From positions 2,852,001-2,916,000 of the forward strand of contig NZ_FNSQ01000005.1 in assembly GCF_900105205.1 (NCBI RefSeq): a stretch of 64,000 nucleotides of DNA, given 5' to 3'. This DNA is from Microbacterium hydrocarbonoxydans. GTDB taxonomy: Bacteria; Actinomycetota; Actinomycetes; Actinomycetales; Microbacteriaceae. The position numbers were made by a program, and so were the translations under genes. Every line of letters begins with the position of its first letter. Position 1 is the stretch's first letter. Below the pieces are notes generated by a model. That model did not search any database. It saw nothing but the letters and a program-made list of their open reading frames with translations, and was not told where the DNA came from. This document shows, piece by piece, positions 45,691-55,446 of this stretch.

Positions 45691-48600
45691 TCAGAACCAT
45701 CCGTTGAGGAGGTCCCACAACCAGTCGATGATGCCACCGATGATGCCGCCGATGCCGCCGGCGCGGTTGACGGTCACCGTGGCGGTCGCCGCGTCGCCGT
45801 CGGCCTGAGCCACCGCCACCGTGTACTTGCCCGGCTGCGTGCTCTTGGGCACCGTCACCGAGGTCGAGAGGGTGCCGTCGGCCGCGACCTGAACGGTGCC
45901 GACCTCGACGGCCGCGCCCTTCTTCGGTCGCAGCTCGACGGTCACGGTCTCGCCCGGCTGGTAGCCCTCTCCGGTGATCTTCAGCTTCTTGCCGGCGGTC
46001 ACCTTCGAGGAGCCGAGGTCGATGGAGCCTGCGAACTCGACCGGCTCCTCACCTTCGATCGTGAACGGCACCTGCACCGTGGTCCCCGTGCCGGCGACGG
46101 CGACGGTGAGCTGCTGCTCGCCGAAGACGCCCGACGGGACCGTGAAGGTGAGCGACGCCCGACCGACCTCGTCGGTCGTGTCGACGATCGTCGGGTCGAC
46201 CGCGCCCGCCGCGAGCTGCGTGCCGCCGAGCGACAGCGTCACCTCACCCGGCGCCTGCTCCCCCGCGCTGAATGCCAGCGACGAGAGCGCGACGGTGACC
46301 TGGTCGCCCGCGCGGTAGCCGTCTGCATCCGGCGCGCTGACCGAGACACCGACCGCGCGCTGGGCGAGGTCGGGGGTCGCGGTCTTGTTCGCGTCGAACC
46401 AGTCGACCATCGACTGCAGATCGATCTTCCCGGTGTCGCGCTTGCCCTCGCCCTCCTTGAAGGTGGCGAAGTTGTCTCCACCCGCGGCGAGGAACGAGTT
46501 CGCGGCGACCGTGTAGTCCGCGGCAGGATCGATCGGAGTCCCGTTCAGCGTGATCGACGTGATCCGCGAGCCCTGAGCGGCGGCGGGGTCGTAGGTGTAG
46601 ACCAGGCCCTCCGACACTCCGAGCTTGAGGAACGGTCGAGCCGAACCCGCCGGCTGCCACTGCTCCTCCAGCACGCCCTTGAGCTGCGCCCCGGAGAGCG
46701 TCAGGGTCACCAGGGTGTTGGCGAACGGCTGGACCGTCGCCGCCTCACGGTAGGTGACGTTGCCGGCGGGATCGTTCGCGTTCGACGAGGCGTACGTGAG
46801 GTTGGCACGGATGCCGCCCGGGTTCATCAGCGCGATGTCCGCACCGGTGGACCACTTCTGCACGTCGGCGACGAAGTTGCCGATGGTGGACTCGCCACCG
46901 CGGTTCTCCGAGCCGTTCGTCTGCCGAGCACGGTTGAAGTCGGCAGTGATGTCGCCGACCTTGACCGCACCGAGCACGTCGGCCTCGGCCTTCGCCTTCG
47001 CGACGATGTCGGCGACCTCGGGAACCGCCGGGTACAGCGCCTTGCCTCCCGCGGTCAGCGGCTTGATCTCGTTGGTGATCGAGATCAGCTCCTTCGTCTT
47101 CGGATCGACCTGCAGGTTCATCAGGCCCAGGTTCTCGCCGTACTGACCGGCCGAGACGACGGGGCGTCCGTCGATCACGTGGTTGTAGGCGAGGTGGGTG
47201 TGCGCCGAGACGATCGCGTCCACGTCCTCGTCCACGCCGTAGACGATCTCGCCGAGGGGCGAGTCCGGCGTGATGCTCGACAGCTCGACGCTCGATGCGC
47301 CCTCGTGCACGAGCAGGATGACGACATCCGCCTCACCGTTCGAGGCGTCGCCGTCTCGCAGGTCGTCGGCCACGGCGTTCACCGAGTCGGCGATGCTGCG
47401 CACCTCGAGATCAGCGATGCCCTCAGGAGAGACGAGCGAGTCGAGGTCTTCGGTGACGGCGCCGACGAAGCCGACGCGCACGCCGTCGAGCTCCTTCACC
47501 CAGGCAGGTGCGAGCGCAGGCTCGCCCGTCTCGGTGACGAAGACGTTCGAGGAGATGTACTCCCAGTCCGCGCGGTCCTGCACGCGGTCGCGCAGGTCTT
47601 CCCAGCCCTGGTCGAACTCGTGGTTGCCCGCGGCGCTGACGTCGAGACCAGCCGCATTGAGTGCATCGATCGTCGGGTTGTCGTCGTTGATGAAGGAGGT
47701 GAAGGTCGATGCCCCGATCAGGTCGCCGGCGCCCGCGAAGATCGTGTTCGGGTTCTCGGAACGGAACTGCTGCACGGCTCCGGCGACCACAGCGGCGCCT
47801 GCGGCAGCGCCGTCGGCTTCGATGCGTCCGTGGAAGTCGTTGATCGTGACGACGTCGATGCTCACCGGCGGGATCTCCGAGGAGACGCCGACGATGATCG
47901 GGTCGTGGTCACTGGAGCGGAACGGGGTACCGGCCTCGGTGGCGCCGAACGCGTAGCCGCGGTCGCTCCACTCCGGCGAGTTGATGCTCCACACACCCGC
48001 GCCCGTGATGGACTCGGCCAGCGACGGCGAGGCGAGCACGTGGTCGAGCGAGCCGAGCTCGCCGTCGAACGTGTAGGTGTGCTCCTCCGGCGCCTTCTCC
48101 CGCGCCACGTCGCTCCAGCCCTCGCTGGTGAAGACCTCGATCGGGTCCTCCTTCGCGTAGGCGTTGAAGTCGCCGATCAGCAGGATGTCGCTGCTGCCGG
48201 TGGTCTCCTCAATGGTGGCGGTGAAGCCCTTGAGCGAGTTCGCCTGCTTCACGCGGTCGGCGTTGAAGAATCCCTGACCGTCAGCGGGCTCGGCTCCACC
48301 GCCCTCGGGAGCCGACTTCGACTTGAAGTGGTTCGCGACGACGGTGACGACGCGTCCGTCGATGTCGAATGCCTGGGCGATCGGCTCCCTGGCGTTGCCC
48401 CAGACGCTCTCGTCGGTCACGGTGAGGCTGTCGCCCACGGTCTCGACGGCATCCTTCTTGTAGATGATCGCGCTGGTGATGAAGTCGGTCGTCGTCGAGT
48501 CGTTCAGCTCGTCGGGGGTGCGGACGTAGTCCCACTCCTCGCTGCCGAGGGCGTCGTTCAGACCGTCGACCAGATCGGCGAGCGCCTCGTCGAGCGTGCC

Positions 48601-50337
48601 GCCGAGCTTGATCGAGTTCTCGATCTCCATGAGCGACACGATCTCGGCGTCCAGCCCGTTGATGGCGGCGACGATCTTCGACTTCTGGATCTCGAACTGA
48701 GCGGCGTTCGCCGCGCCCCGAGCGTTGGAGTTCTCGCTCTTCAGAGTCGTGAAGTAGTTGAAGACGTTGAAGGACGCGACCTGGACGTCGCCGCCCACCG
48801 ACGGTGCGGAGTCGGTGCGCGGGTTCGTCGCCTCGAAGTCGACCTTCAGCTCGTCGGAGGACGAGTCGTCGATCGGCACGACGGGCTGCAGCCGCCAGTC
48901 GTCGAAGCCGTACTGCAGTACGTAGCCGTTGTCACCGAAGTCGACCGTGTCGCCGTTGCGCACGACGGTGTCCTTCGCGAAGTACGGCTGCTGCCCCGGG
49001 TGGCCGTTGTTGGTGACCTGGATCGACCAGCCGTCGTCGAGGAGGATGCGGTTCGCGCGGTTCGCCGCGGTGATCGCCGCCGCCTCATCGCCCGGACGCG
49101 TGGTCTCGGTGCTCTTGACGTTGAGGTCACCGCCGACGTTCAGCCACAGGGCGCCGAAGTTGAAGAGCTGGTGGCTCGACGCGAGGCGATAGCTGCCCTC
49201 GGGGGCGACGTACATGTTCTCGTACTGCTCGCGGTCGGCTCCGACCGCGGTGTCGGGAAGCGGGGTGAGCGCCGGCACACCGGCATCCGCCTGCACCACC
49301 GAGATGCCGGAGAGCGCCGTGGGGTTGATCTGGGTCTGACCGAAGTACTCGCTGACCGCTCCGGTCACCGAGACGAGATCGCCGATCTCGAGCGTCGGCG
49401 CCAGCGCGTTGAGGTAGACGAAGACGCCGTCGGATGCTCCCGGTGTCGCGTCCTCGGCGCCGCCGGAACCCTCGGTCTGGATGACGATGCCCTTGTAGCC
49501 GCCGGTGCGGTAGTCGGCCGTGACGACGCCCTCGACCGTGACGGTCTGGCCGCTCAGCGGCGAGACGCCCGTCGTGCCCTGCACCTCGGCGATGGACACC
49601 TCGGTCGGGTCGGGATCGGGGTCGGGGTCGGGGTCGGGATCAGGATCGGTGCCGCCGGTGTTCTGCGGCGTGATCGTCGCCGAAAGGCTGAAGTCGGCCT
49701 TGTTGTCGTCGGTGTCCTTGCCGTCGGTGCGGTTCAGGGACTTGACGTCGCTGTTTCCCGCGGGCGGGGTCGCCGCCGCGGTCTCGAACGTGTTCGAGGT
49801 TCCGTAGCCGAGCACGTCGACGACACCCGCGCCGCCCGTGACCGAGCCGGGGGCGAGGGTCACGGCCGTGGTTCCCTCGACGAGGGCGAGCGTGCCGTTC
49901 GTGCCGCTGGGGTTGAGCGTGCTCACCGCGTCGGCCGTCGGCAGCGCAGCGCCGTTGGCGCCGTTGCTGCCCGCCTGCACGAGGTAGTGACCGCCCGCGG
50001 GGATGACACCGGTCAGCGGCGCGACGCCGTTGGAGGGGCCGGTTCCCGTAGCCGAGCGGTACTGCAGCGACAGGCCGTCGAGCGTGACGGGCGACGCGGT
50101 CGGGTTGTAGAGCTCGACGAACTTGTTCGTGAAAGCCGCACCGGCGCTGCCTCCGGAGAGGTACGCCTCGTTGATGACCACCCCCGTCCCTGCGACGTTG
50201 GCGGACGCGGGCGCGGCGATCAGGGCGCCGGCGCCGAGAGCTGCGACGCAGGTGGCGGCGAGGATGCCGAGACGGCCCCCGCCTCTGCGATCTGACGCGG
50301 GAACCTGGCGGTTCGCGGCGTCGGGAGCGGACATCAT
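45691..50337 (-). CDS. Secreted ExeM/NucH-type nuclease with 5'-nucleotidase module
   Basis: A 1548-residue exported protein. Order: signal peptide, lamin-tail domain (GVVINEAYLSGGSAG, residues about 50-160), a DP-repeat linker (about 226-241), an OB-fold (about 245-345), an endonuclease/exonuclease/phosphatase domain (about 510-815; VASFNVFNYF, IGDFNAY, SSDHDPI), a metallophosphatase (about 820-1090; TINDFHGRI, GDLIGAS, GNHEFDQGW), a 5'-nucleotidase C domain (about 1140-1330) and Ig-like repeats. It should degrade external DNA and dephosphorylate the nucleotides. No sortase motif is present; the last 20 residues are Gly/Ile/Trp-rich (GGIIDWLWDLLNGWF). Either ATG of the opening pair could be used. 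Confidence 0.92.
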   Translation of the reverse strand: MMSAPDAANRQVPASDRRGGGRLGILAATCVAALGAGALIAAPASANVAGTGVVINEAYLSGGSAGAAFTNKFVELYNPTASPVTLDGLSLQYRSATGTGPSNGVAPLTGVIPAGGHYLVQAGSNGANGAALPTADAVSTLNPSGTNGTLALVEGTTAVTLAPGSVTGGAGVVDVLGYGTSNTFETAAATPPAGNSDVKSLNRTDGKDTDDNKADFSLSATITPQNTGGTDPDPDPDPDPDPDPTEVSIAEVQGTTGVSPLSGQTVTVEGVVTADYRTGGYKGIVIQTEGSGGAEDATPGASDGVFVYLNALAPTLEIGDLVSVTGAVSEYFGQTQINPTALSGISVVQADAGVPALTPLPDTAVGADREQYENMYVAPEGSYRLASSHQLFNFGALWLNVGGDLNVKSTETTRPGDEAAAITAANRANRILLDDGWSIQVTNNGHPGQQPYFAKDTVVRNGDTVDFGDNGYVLQYGFDDWRLQPVVPIDDSSSDELKVDFEATNPRTDSAPSVGGDVQVASFNVFNYFTTLKSENSNARGAANAAQFEIQKSKIVAAINGLDAEIVSLMEIENSIKLGGTLDEALADLVDGLNDALGSEEWDYVRTPDELNDSTTTDFITSAIIYKKDAVETVGDSLTVTDESVWGNAREPIAQAFDIDGRVVTVVANHFKSKSAPEGGGAEPADGQGFFNADRVKQANSLKGFTATIEETTGSSDILLIGDFNAYAKEDPIEVFTSEGWSDVAREKAPEEHTYTFDGELGSLDHVLASPSLAESITGAGVWSINSPEWSDRGYAFGATEAGTPFRSSDHDPIIVGVSSEIPPVSIDVVTINDFHGRIEADGAAAGAAVVAGAVQQFRSENPNTIFAGAGDLIGASTFTSFINDDNPTIDALNAAGLDVSAAGNHEFDQGWEDLRDRVQDRADWEYISSNVFVTETGEPALAPAWVKELDGVRVGFVGAVTEDLDSLVSPEGIADLEVRSIADSVNAVADDLRDGDASNGEADVVILLVHEGASSVELSSITPDSPLGEIVYGVDEDVDAIVSAHTHLAYNHVIDGRPVVSAGQYGENLGLMNLQVDPKTKELISITNEIKPLTAGGKALYPAVPEVADIVAKAKAEADVLGAVKVGDITADFNRARQTNGSENRGGESTIGNFVADVQKWSTGADIALMNPGGIRANLTYASSNANDPAGNVTYREAATVQPFANTLVTLTLSGAQLKGVLEEQWQPAGSARPFLKLGVSEGLVYTYDPAAAQGSRITSITLNGTPIDPAADYTVAANSFLAAGGDNFATFKEGEGKRDTGKIDLQSMVDWFDANKTATPDLAQRAVGVSVSAPDADGYRAGDQVTVALSSLAFSAGEQAPGEVTLSLGGTQLAAGAVDPTIVDTTDEVGRASLTFTVPSGVFGEQQLTVAVAGTGTTVQVPFTIEGEEPVEFAGSIDLGSSKVTAGKKLKITGEGYQPGETVTVELRPKKGAAVEVGTVQVAADGTLSTSVTVPKSTQPGKYTVAVAQADGDAATATVTVNRAGGIGGIIGGIIDWLWDLLNGWF

Positions 50338-50421
50338 CGGTGTTGTCTCCTCGGTATCGTCTGGCGACGGCTCTCGTGAAACCGTGGCTGTGCGCGCTCA
50401 CAGCTCACGCACATGTGAGCG

Positions 50422-50450
50422 AGCTTACGGACGCCCTCGGACAACCTCAA
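50422..50450 (-). promoter_or_regulatory. Promoter of the secreted nuclease gene
   Basis: TTGAGG (50445-50450) and TAAGCT (50422-50427) on the minus strand are 17 bases apart, about 85 bases before the start codon. The leader contains a CTCAC/GTGAG inverted pair. From 50451 to 50573 I see only a GC-rich stretch. Confidence 0.55.
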
Positions 50451-50573
50451 CGGAGTTTTCCCATTGGTCATCGAGCGCTCACCGAATGGCCTATCCGCAC
50501 CCCCGACGAAGGTGGAACGCTGCGGCACGTCACGCTCGGATGCGCGCCCGAAGCCGCGCGAATGCGCGGATCC

Positions 50574-51371
50574 TCAGGCGGATCCGTCGGCGGCGGCAGC
50601 GTCCTCGAACTCCTCGACCTCGCGCTCCCAGGCGTCCTTGGCCAGTCGATACCAGAGGTAGAAGGCGAAGCCGGCGAAGATGGCCCACTCCGCGGCATAG
50701 AACACGTTCAGCCAGTTGACGGGCGACTGCTCCTCCGGCGCAGGGGAGGCGATGTCGGTGAGTCCTGCCGAGGCGGTCGTCGACGCGAGATACGGCCGGT
50801 ACACGTCGAGCTGATCGGTGTCGTGCCACTGACTCAGCAACGCGGCCGTCGACATGCGGTCCATGCGCTGCGGGTCGTCCTTCGGCGGCACCGACGGGCC
50901 TTCATCCGAGATGAGACGGCCCGTGATCGTCGCCTCGGGGTCACCCGAGTTCAGCTCGTCCGCCGCCGCATCGGCGCTGGCGCGGTCGGGCGCCCAGCCG
51001 ATCGCGACCGCGATGGCGGTGCGCTCGGCCACCCGCAGCTGACCGGTCACCCAGTAGCCCTCGACGCCGTCGTTGAAGCGACCGGACACCACGAGGAAGT
51101 CGTCGGGAACCCAGGTGCCCGACGTCTCGACCTTCTGTCCGACAAGCGGCTCCGGCAGGTAGGCGCCGGGCTCGACCACATCGGTGAGCGGCCGCACCTG
51201 CTCGGTGGCTCCGGCGGGAGGCGGATCGGTGTCGATGGCTCGTTCCAGCTGCCACTGACCGAGCCAGGCGAAGACACCGGCGACCACGAGGCACATCACG
51301 AGCATCCCGATCCAGCGTCCCCGGAGCATGACCTCGCGAAGGGTCGGCGGGAACAGAGCGGGAGCAGTCAC
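50574..51371 (-). CDS. SURF1-family cytochrome oxidase assembly protein
   Basis: A 265-residue protein with two membrane helices, one at residues about 20-40 (GMLVMCLVVAGVFAWLGQWQL, the family's WQxxR-like zone) and one near 222-242, flanking an external domain. It contains PRDVLV-like VGWAPDR and ends in an acidic tail. SURF1 proteins help haem insertion into aa3 oxidase. Start is GTG 51371, 16 bases after guaB3, with which it likely forms an operon. Confidence 0.9.
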   Translation of the reverse strand: MTAPALFPPTLREVMLRGRWIGMLVMCLVVAGVFAWLGQWQLERAIDTDPPPAGATEQVRPLTDVVEPGAYLPEPLVGQKVETSGTWVPDDFLVVSGRFNDGVEGYWVTGQLRVAERTAIAVAIGWAPDRASADAAADELNSGDPEATITGRLISDEGPSVPPKDDPQRMDRMSTAALLSQWHDTDQLDVYRPYLASTTASAGLTDIASPAPEEQSPVNWLNVFYAAEWAIFAGFAFYLWYRLAKDAWEREVEEFEDAAAADGSA

Positions 51372-51387
51372 GGTGACGAGCGGGGCC

Positions 51388-52503
51388 TCAGGCCTCGTAG
51401 GGCGCGAGGACGACCTCGACCCGCTGGAACTCCTTCAGGTCGGAGTATCCGGTGGTGGCCATCGACTTGCGCAGCGCGCCGATCAGGTTCGCCGTGCCGT
51501 CCGCGACGGGAGCAGGACCATAGAGGATCTCCTCGAGGGTGCCGATGCCGCCGACCTCGACGCGACGACCGCGCGGGAGCTTGGGGTGGTGCGCTTCGGG
51601 GCCCCAGTGGAAGCCGCGACCGGGTGCATCCGTCGCGCGGGCGAGCGCGACACCGAGCATGACCGCGTCAGCCCCCATCGCGAGCGCCTTGACGATGTCG
51701 CCCGAGGTGCCGACGCCGCCGTCCGCGATCACGTGCACGTAGCGTCCGCCCGACTCGTCGAGGTAGTCGCGGCGAGCAGCGGCGACATCCGAGACGGCCG
51801 TGGCCATCGGGGCGTGGATGCCGAGGGTCGCGCGGGTCGTCGACGCCGCTCCCCCGCCGAAGCCGACGAGCACGCCGGCCGCGCCGGTGCGCATCAGGTG
51901 CAGGGCAGCCGTGTAGGTCGCGGCACCGCCGACGATGACGGGCACATCGAGGTCGTAGATGAACTTCTTGAGGTTCAGGGGCTCGTCGACGCTCGACACG
52001 TGCTCCGCCGAGACGGTCGTGCCCCGGATGACGAACAGGTCGACGCCCGCGGCGGCGACCGTGTCATAGAACTCCTGGGTGCGCTGCGGGGTCAGGGAGC
52101 CGGCGACGGTCACGCCTGCCTCGCGGATCTCCGCGATGCGCTGCCTGATGAGCTCGGGCTTGATCGGCTCGGCGTACAGCTGCTGCATCCGCGCCGTCGC
52201 CTTGCCCTCGTCGAGACCGGCGATCTCGGCCAGCAGCGGCTCCGGGTTCTCATAACGCGTCCACAGCCCTTCGAGATCGAGGACGCCGAGTCCGCCGAGC
52301 TGACCGAGCATGATCGCGGTCTGCGGGCTCACGACGGAGTCCATCGGCGCTCCGAGCACGGGGATGCCGAAGCCGAAGGCGTCGATCGTCCACGCGGTCG
52401 ACACGTCTTCCGGGTTCCGGGTGCGCCGTGAGGGCACCACCGCGATGTCGTCGAACGTGTACGCGCGACGCGCGCGCTTGCCTCGGCCCAGCTCGATCTC
52501 CAT
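51388..52503 (-). CDS. guaB3: GuaB3-type IMP dehydrogenase-family protein
   Basis: A 371-residue barrel protein of the IMPDH/GMPR superfamily without CBS domains, matching actinobacterial GuaB3. It begins MEIELGRGKRARRAYTFDD and has GVLVGFGGGAASTTRATLGI around the position of the catalytic loop; the Cys of canonical IMPDH is replaced (ASTTR), so activity may be absent or altered. ATG 52503 or GTG 52509 is the start; TAGTCT ends 6 bases before GTG 52509. It precedes SURF1. Confidence 0.9.
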   Translation of the reverse strand: MEIELGRGKRARRAYTFDDIAVVPSRRTRNPEDVSTAWTIDAFGFGIPVLGAPMDSVVSPQTAIMLGQLGGLGVLDLEGLWTRYENPEPLLAEIAGLDEGKATARMQQLYAEPIKPELIRQRIAEIREAGVTVAGSLTPQRTQEFYDTVAAAGVDLFVIRGTTVSAEHVSSVDEPLNLKKFIYDLDVPVIVGGAATYTAALHLMRTGAAGVLVGFGGGAASTTRATLGIHAPMATAVSDVAAARRDYLDESGGRYVHVIADGGVGTSGDIVKALAMGADAVMLGVALARATDAPGRGFHWGPEAHHPKLPRGRRVEVGGIGTLEEILYGPAPVADGTANLIGALRKSMATTGYSDLKEFQRVEVVLAPYEA

Positions 52504-52578
52504 GGTCACCACCCCAGACTACCGGGCGCGCACGAGCATGCCGACGGCTGCGAGACTGGGAGCGGAATCGGAGGCACT

Positions 52579-53658
52579 GTGACGCACACCGGCGAGGTCG
52601 CCGTCATCGGCGGCGGCGTGATGGGTCTCGCGACCGCATGGGAACTCACGAGACGGGGGCTGAGGCCGGTCGTCTACGAGCGCTTCGCGCGCGGGCATCA
52701 CGAGGGCGCCTCGCACGGCGCGACCCGCAACTTCAACAACTCCTACGACGAGGAGCACTACCTCGATCTGCTGGTCCGCTCCCGCGCGGGATGGGAGGCC
52801 CTCGGCCGCGTCGACGGCCAGCCGCTGCTGCGGTTGCACGGGCTCGTCACGCACGGCGAGGTCGACGTCGAAGGCATCGCACGGCGCCTGGACGCGCGCG
52901 GCATCCACGCCGAGGTGCTGTCAGCGGGCGAGGCCTCGGCCCGCTGGACGGGCATGCGCTTCGAGGATCCCGTGCTGTTCTCGCGTGACGCCGGTGTCGC
53001 CCGCGCCTCAGCCGCGCTGCTCGAGCTCGAGCGACGCATCGTCGGGGCCGGGGGCGAGGTGCGCTGGGAGACGCCCGTGAGGCGTGTCGAGGAGACGGAT
53101 CGGGGTGTCGAGATCGTCCTGGCGGATGCCACGGAGCGGGCCGAGGTCGTCGTCGTCACCGCAGGCGCGTGGACACAGCGGATGCTTCCGAGCATCCGTC
53201 TCCCGCGGCTCGAGGTCACCGAGGAGTCCCCCGCGCATTTCGCCCCCTCGTCGTACGCGTCCTGGCCGTCGTTCAACCACTACGTCGACACCGCCCGCTA
53301 CCCGGCGACCGTCTACGGCATGCCCACCCCGGGTGAGGGCGTCAAGGTCGGCTTCCACCGGGTGGGAGATGTGGTCGACCCGGACGCGCGCCCGCACGCG
53401 ACGACGCACGCCGCTGCCCTGGCCACGTACGTGCGCGAGTGGATGCCCGGCCTCGACGCGGCATCCGCCGTCCCGATCAGCTGCACGTACACCTCGACCG
53501 ACGACGGCACCTTCGTGCTCGATCGTCGTGGACGCATCGTCGTCGGCGCGGGGTTCTCCGGACACGGCTTCAAGTTCGCACCGGGCATCGGTGCCACGCT
53601 CGCCGATCTCGCGCTCGACCCGTCGGCGCTGGCGGCCGGGCCCTTCCGGCTTCCCTGA
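52579..53658 (+). CDS. FAD-dependent sarcosine/N-methyl amino acid oxidase-like protein
   Basis: A 359-residue flavoenzyme of the DAO/SoxB-like family. The dinucleotide fold is VAVIGGGVMGLATAWELTRRG, followed by SHGATRNF (the region of the covalent or close flavin contact) and the C-terminal GAGFSGHGFKFAPGIG. Similar to N-methyltryptophan or monomeric sarcosine oxidases; the amine substrate is unknown. GTG 52579 has GGAGG in front. It is divergent from guaB3 and convergent with the ABC-F gene. Confidence 0.88.
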   Translation: MTHTGEVAVIGGGVMGLATAWELTRRGLRPVVYERFARGHHEGASHGATRNFNNSYDEEHYLDLLVRSRAGWEALGRVDGQPLLRLHGLVTHGEVDVEGIARRLDARGIHAEVLSAGEASARWTGMRFEDPVLFSRDAGVARASAALLELERRIVGAGGEVRWETPVRRVEETDRGVEIVLADATERAEVVVVTAGAWTQRMLPSIRLPRLEVTEESPAHFAPSSYASWPSFNHYVDTARYPATVYGMPTPGEGVKVGFHRVGDVVDPDARPHATTHAAALATYVREWMPGLDAASAVPISCTYTSTDDGTFVLDRRGRIVVGAGFSGHGFKFAPGIGATLADLALDPSALAAGPFRLP

Positions 53659-53689
53659 AGCCGGAAGGGCACGGCAGCGCGAGCGCGCG

Positions 53690-55390
53690 TCAGCGCGCCC
53701 GCGCCACCCGGCGCTCGTCCCACACCGGGGTGTCGGATTCGTACACCTCGCCGTCGGAGCCGAAGACGAGGAACCGATCGAACGAGCGGGCGAACCAGCG
53801 GTCGTGCGTGACCGCGAGCACCGTCCCCTCGAAGCGTCGCAGCGCCTCCTCGAGCGCCTCCGCCGACTCGATGTCGAGGTTGTCGGTGGGCTCGTCGAGC
53901 AGCAGCAGCGTCGCGCCCGAGAGTTCGAGCAGCAGCACCTGGAACCGGGCCTGCTGACCGCCGGACAGCGACTCGAACGTCTGCTGCGCCTGGCGCACCA
54001 GACCGTACCTGTCCAGCGCCGAGCTCGCCGCATCCCGCGGCATGCCCGCCCGTCGCTCGTCTCCCCTGTGCAGGATCTCGAGCAGCGTGCGTCCGACGAA
54101 CTCGGGGTGCGCGTGAGTCTGCGCGAACAGTCCTGGCACGACCCGCGCGCCGAGCGTCGCCCGTCCGGAGTGCGCGACCTCCGCCAGCTGCTCGCCGGTC
54201 GACGTCACGTGACCGAGCGTCGGATCGGGGTCGCTCCCGCCGCGTGCGAGCAGGCGCAGGAAGTGGGACTTGCCGGAGCCGTTGGATCCGAGCACCGCGA
54301 CCCGGTCGCCGTACCAGACCTCGGCGTCGAACGGATGCATCAGTCCCGTCAGCTCGAGGCGCCGCGCCACCACGGCCCGCTTCCCCGTGCGGGCGCCGCG
54401 CAGTCGCATGTCGAAGTCCTGGGCGGGCGGCCGCTCTTCCGGCGGACCCGCCTCCTCGAACTTGCGCAGGCGGGTCTGGGCCGCCTGGTAGCGCGAGGCG
54501 AACCCGTCATTGGCCGACGCCTTGACCTTGAGGGTCGCGACGAGCACTCGCAGCTTCTCGTGCTGCTCGTCCCAACGCCTGCGCAGCTCGTCGAGACGGT
54601 CCATGCGGTCGCTGCGCGCCTGGTGGTACGTGGCGAAGCCGCCGCCGTGCACCCAGGCCGACGCACCGGCGCCACCCGGTTCGAGCGTGATCAGCCGGTC
54701 GACGGCCCGAGCGAGCAGCTCGCGGTCGTGCGACACCAGCAGCACCGTCTTCGGCGTCTGACGCAGCTGCTCCTCGAGCCACCGCTTGGTCGGCACGTCG
54801 AGGTAGTTGTCCGGCTCGTCGAGCAGCAGCACCTCGTCGGGGCCGCGCAGCAGCGCCTCCAGAGCGAGCCGCTTCTGCTCACCGCCCGAGAGCGTCGTGA
54901 GCTCGCGGAATCGGGCACGCTCGTAGGGGACGCCGAGAGCGGCCACGGTGCACTGATCCCACACCGTCTCGTGCTCGTATCCCCCGGCATCCGCGTACTC
55001 GGCGATCGCCGTCGCGTACGCCATCTGAGTGTCGTGCTCGTCGCGTTCGATCAGGGCGTTCTCCGCGGCCTCGAGCGTCTCGGCAGCCGCACGGATCCGC
55101 CGAGGGGCGACCCGCACCAGCAGCTCCTGCACCGTCTGACCCGACTCGCCGTGGCCGACGAACTGGTCCATCACGCCGAGTCCGCCGTCGATCGTGACGA
55201 CCCCGGCATCCGCCTGCTGGTCGCCGCGGATCACCCGGAGCAGGGTGGTCTTGCCTGCGCCGTTGGGTCCGATCAGAGCACTGGTCGATCCGGAGCCGAC
55301 GCGGAACGTCGCCTCGTCCAACAGCGGCCTGCCGTCGGGGAGGGTCAGGGAGACCCCCGCTACATCGATATATCCCACCGTGCGCGCCAT
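53690..55390 (-). CDS. ABC-F family ATPase
   Basis: A 566-residue soluble protein with two ABC domains and no membrane segments. Domain 1: GPNGAGKTTLLR, LSGGEQKRLALE, VLLLDEPDNYLD. Domain 2: GSNGSGKSHFLRLL, LSGGQQARFQVL, LLLLDEPTDNLD. The linker (about 230-320) is charged and helical (RRRWDEQHEKLRVLVATLKVKASANDG). ABC-F proteins act on the ribosome, some giving antibiotic resistance; which role applies here is open. ATG 55390 abuts GGAAGG, and GTG 55378 is an alternative. It follows the histidine kinase gene by 56 bases. Confidence 0.92.
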   Translation of the reverse strand: MARTVGYIDVAGVSLTLPDGRPLLDEATFRVGSGSTSALIGPNGAGKTTLLRVIRGDQQADAGVVTIDGGLGVMDQFVGHGESGQTVQELLVRVAPRRIRAAAETLEAAENALIERDEHDTQMAYATAIAEYADAGGYEHETVWDQCTVAALGVPYERARFRELTTLSGGEQKRLALEALLRGPDEVLLLDEPDNYLDVPTKRWLEEQLRQTPKTVLLVSHDRELLARAVDRLITLEPGGAGASAWVHGGGFATYHQARSDRMDRLDELRRRWDEQHEKLRVLVATLKVKASANDGFASRYQAAQTRLRKFEEAGPPEERPPAQDFDMRLRGARTGKRAVVARRLELTGLMHPFDAEVWYGDRVAVLGSNGSGKSHFLRLLARGGSDPDPTLGHVTSTGEQLAEVAHSGRATLGARVVPGLFAQTHAHPEFVGRTLLEILHRGDERRAGMPRDAASSALDRYGLVRQAQQTFESLSGGQQARFQVLLLELSGATLLLLDEPTDNLDIESAEALEEALRRFEGTVLAVTHDRWFARSFDRFLVFGSDGEVYESDTPVWDERRVARAR

Positions 55391-55446
55391 CCTTCCGCCC
55401 GCATGGCGAGCCGATCAGGATATCAGCAACAGGCGCACGCCGACGA

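Noticed and set aside
45349..50295. 1648-codon plus-strand open frame opposite the secreted nuclease
   Set aside because: It is antisense to a gene with clear domains and has a repetitive Arg/Val/Asp/Gly composition typical of GC-bias shadows; no start signal or domain is visible.
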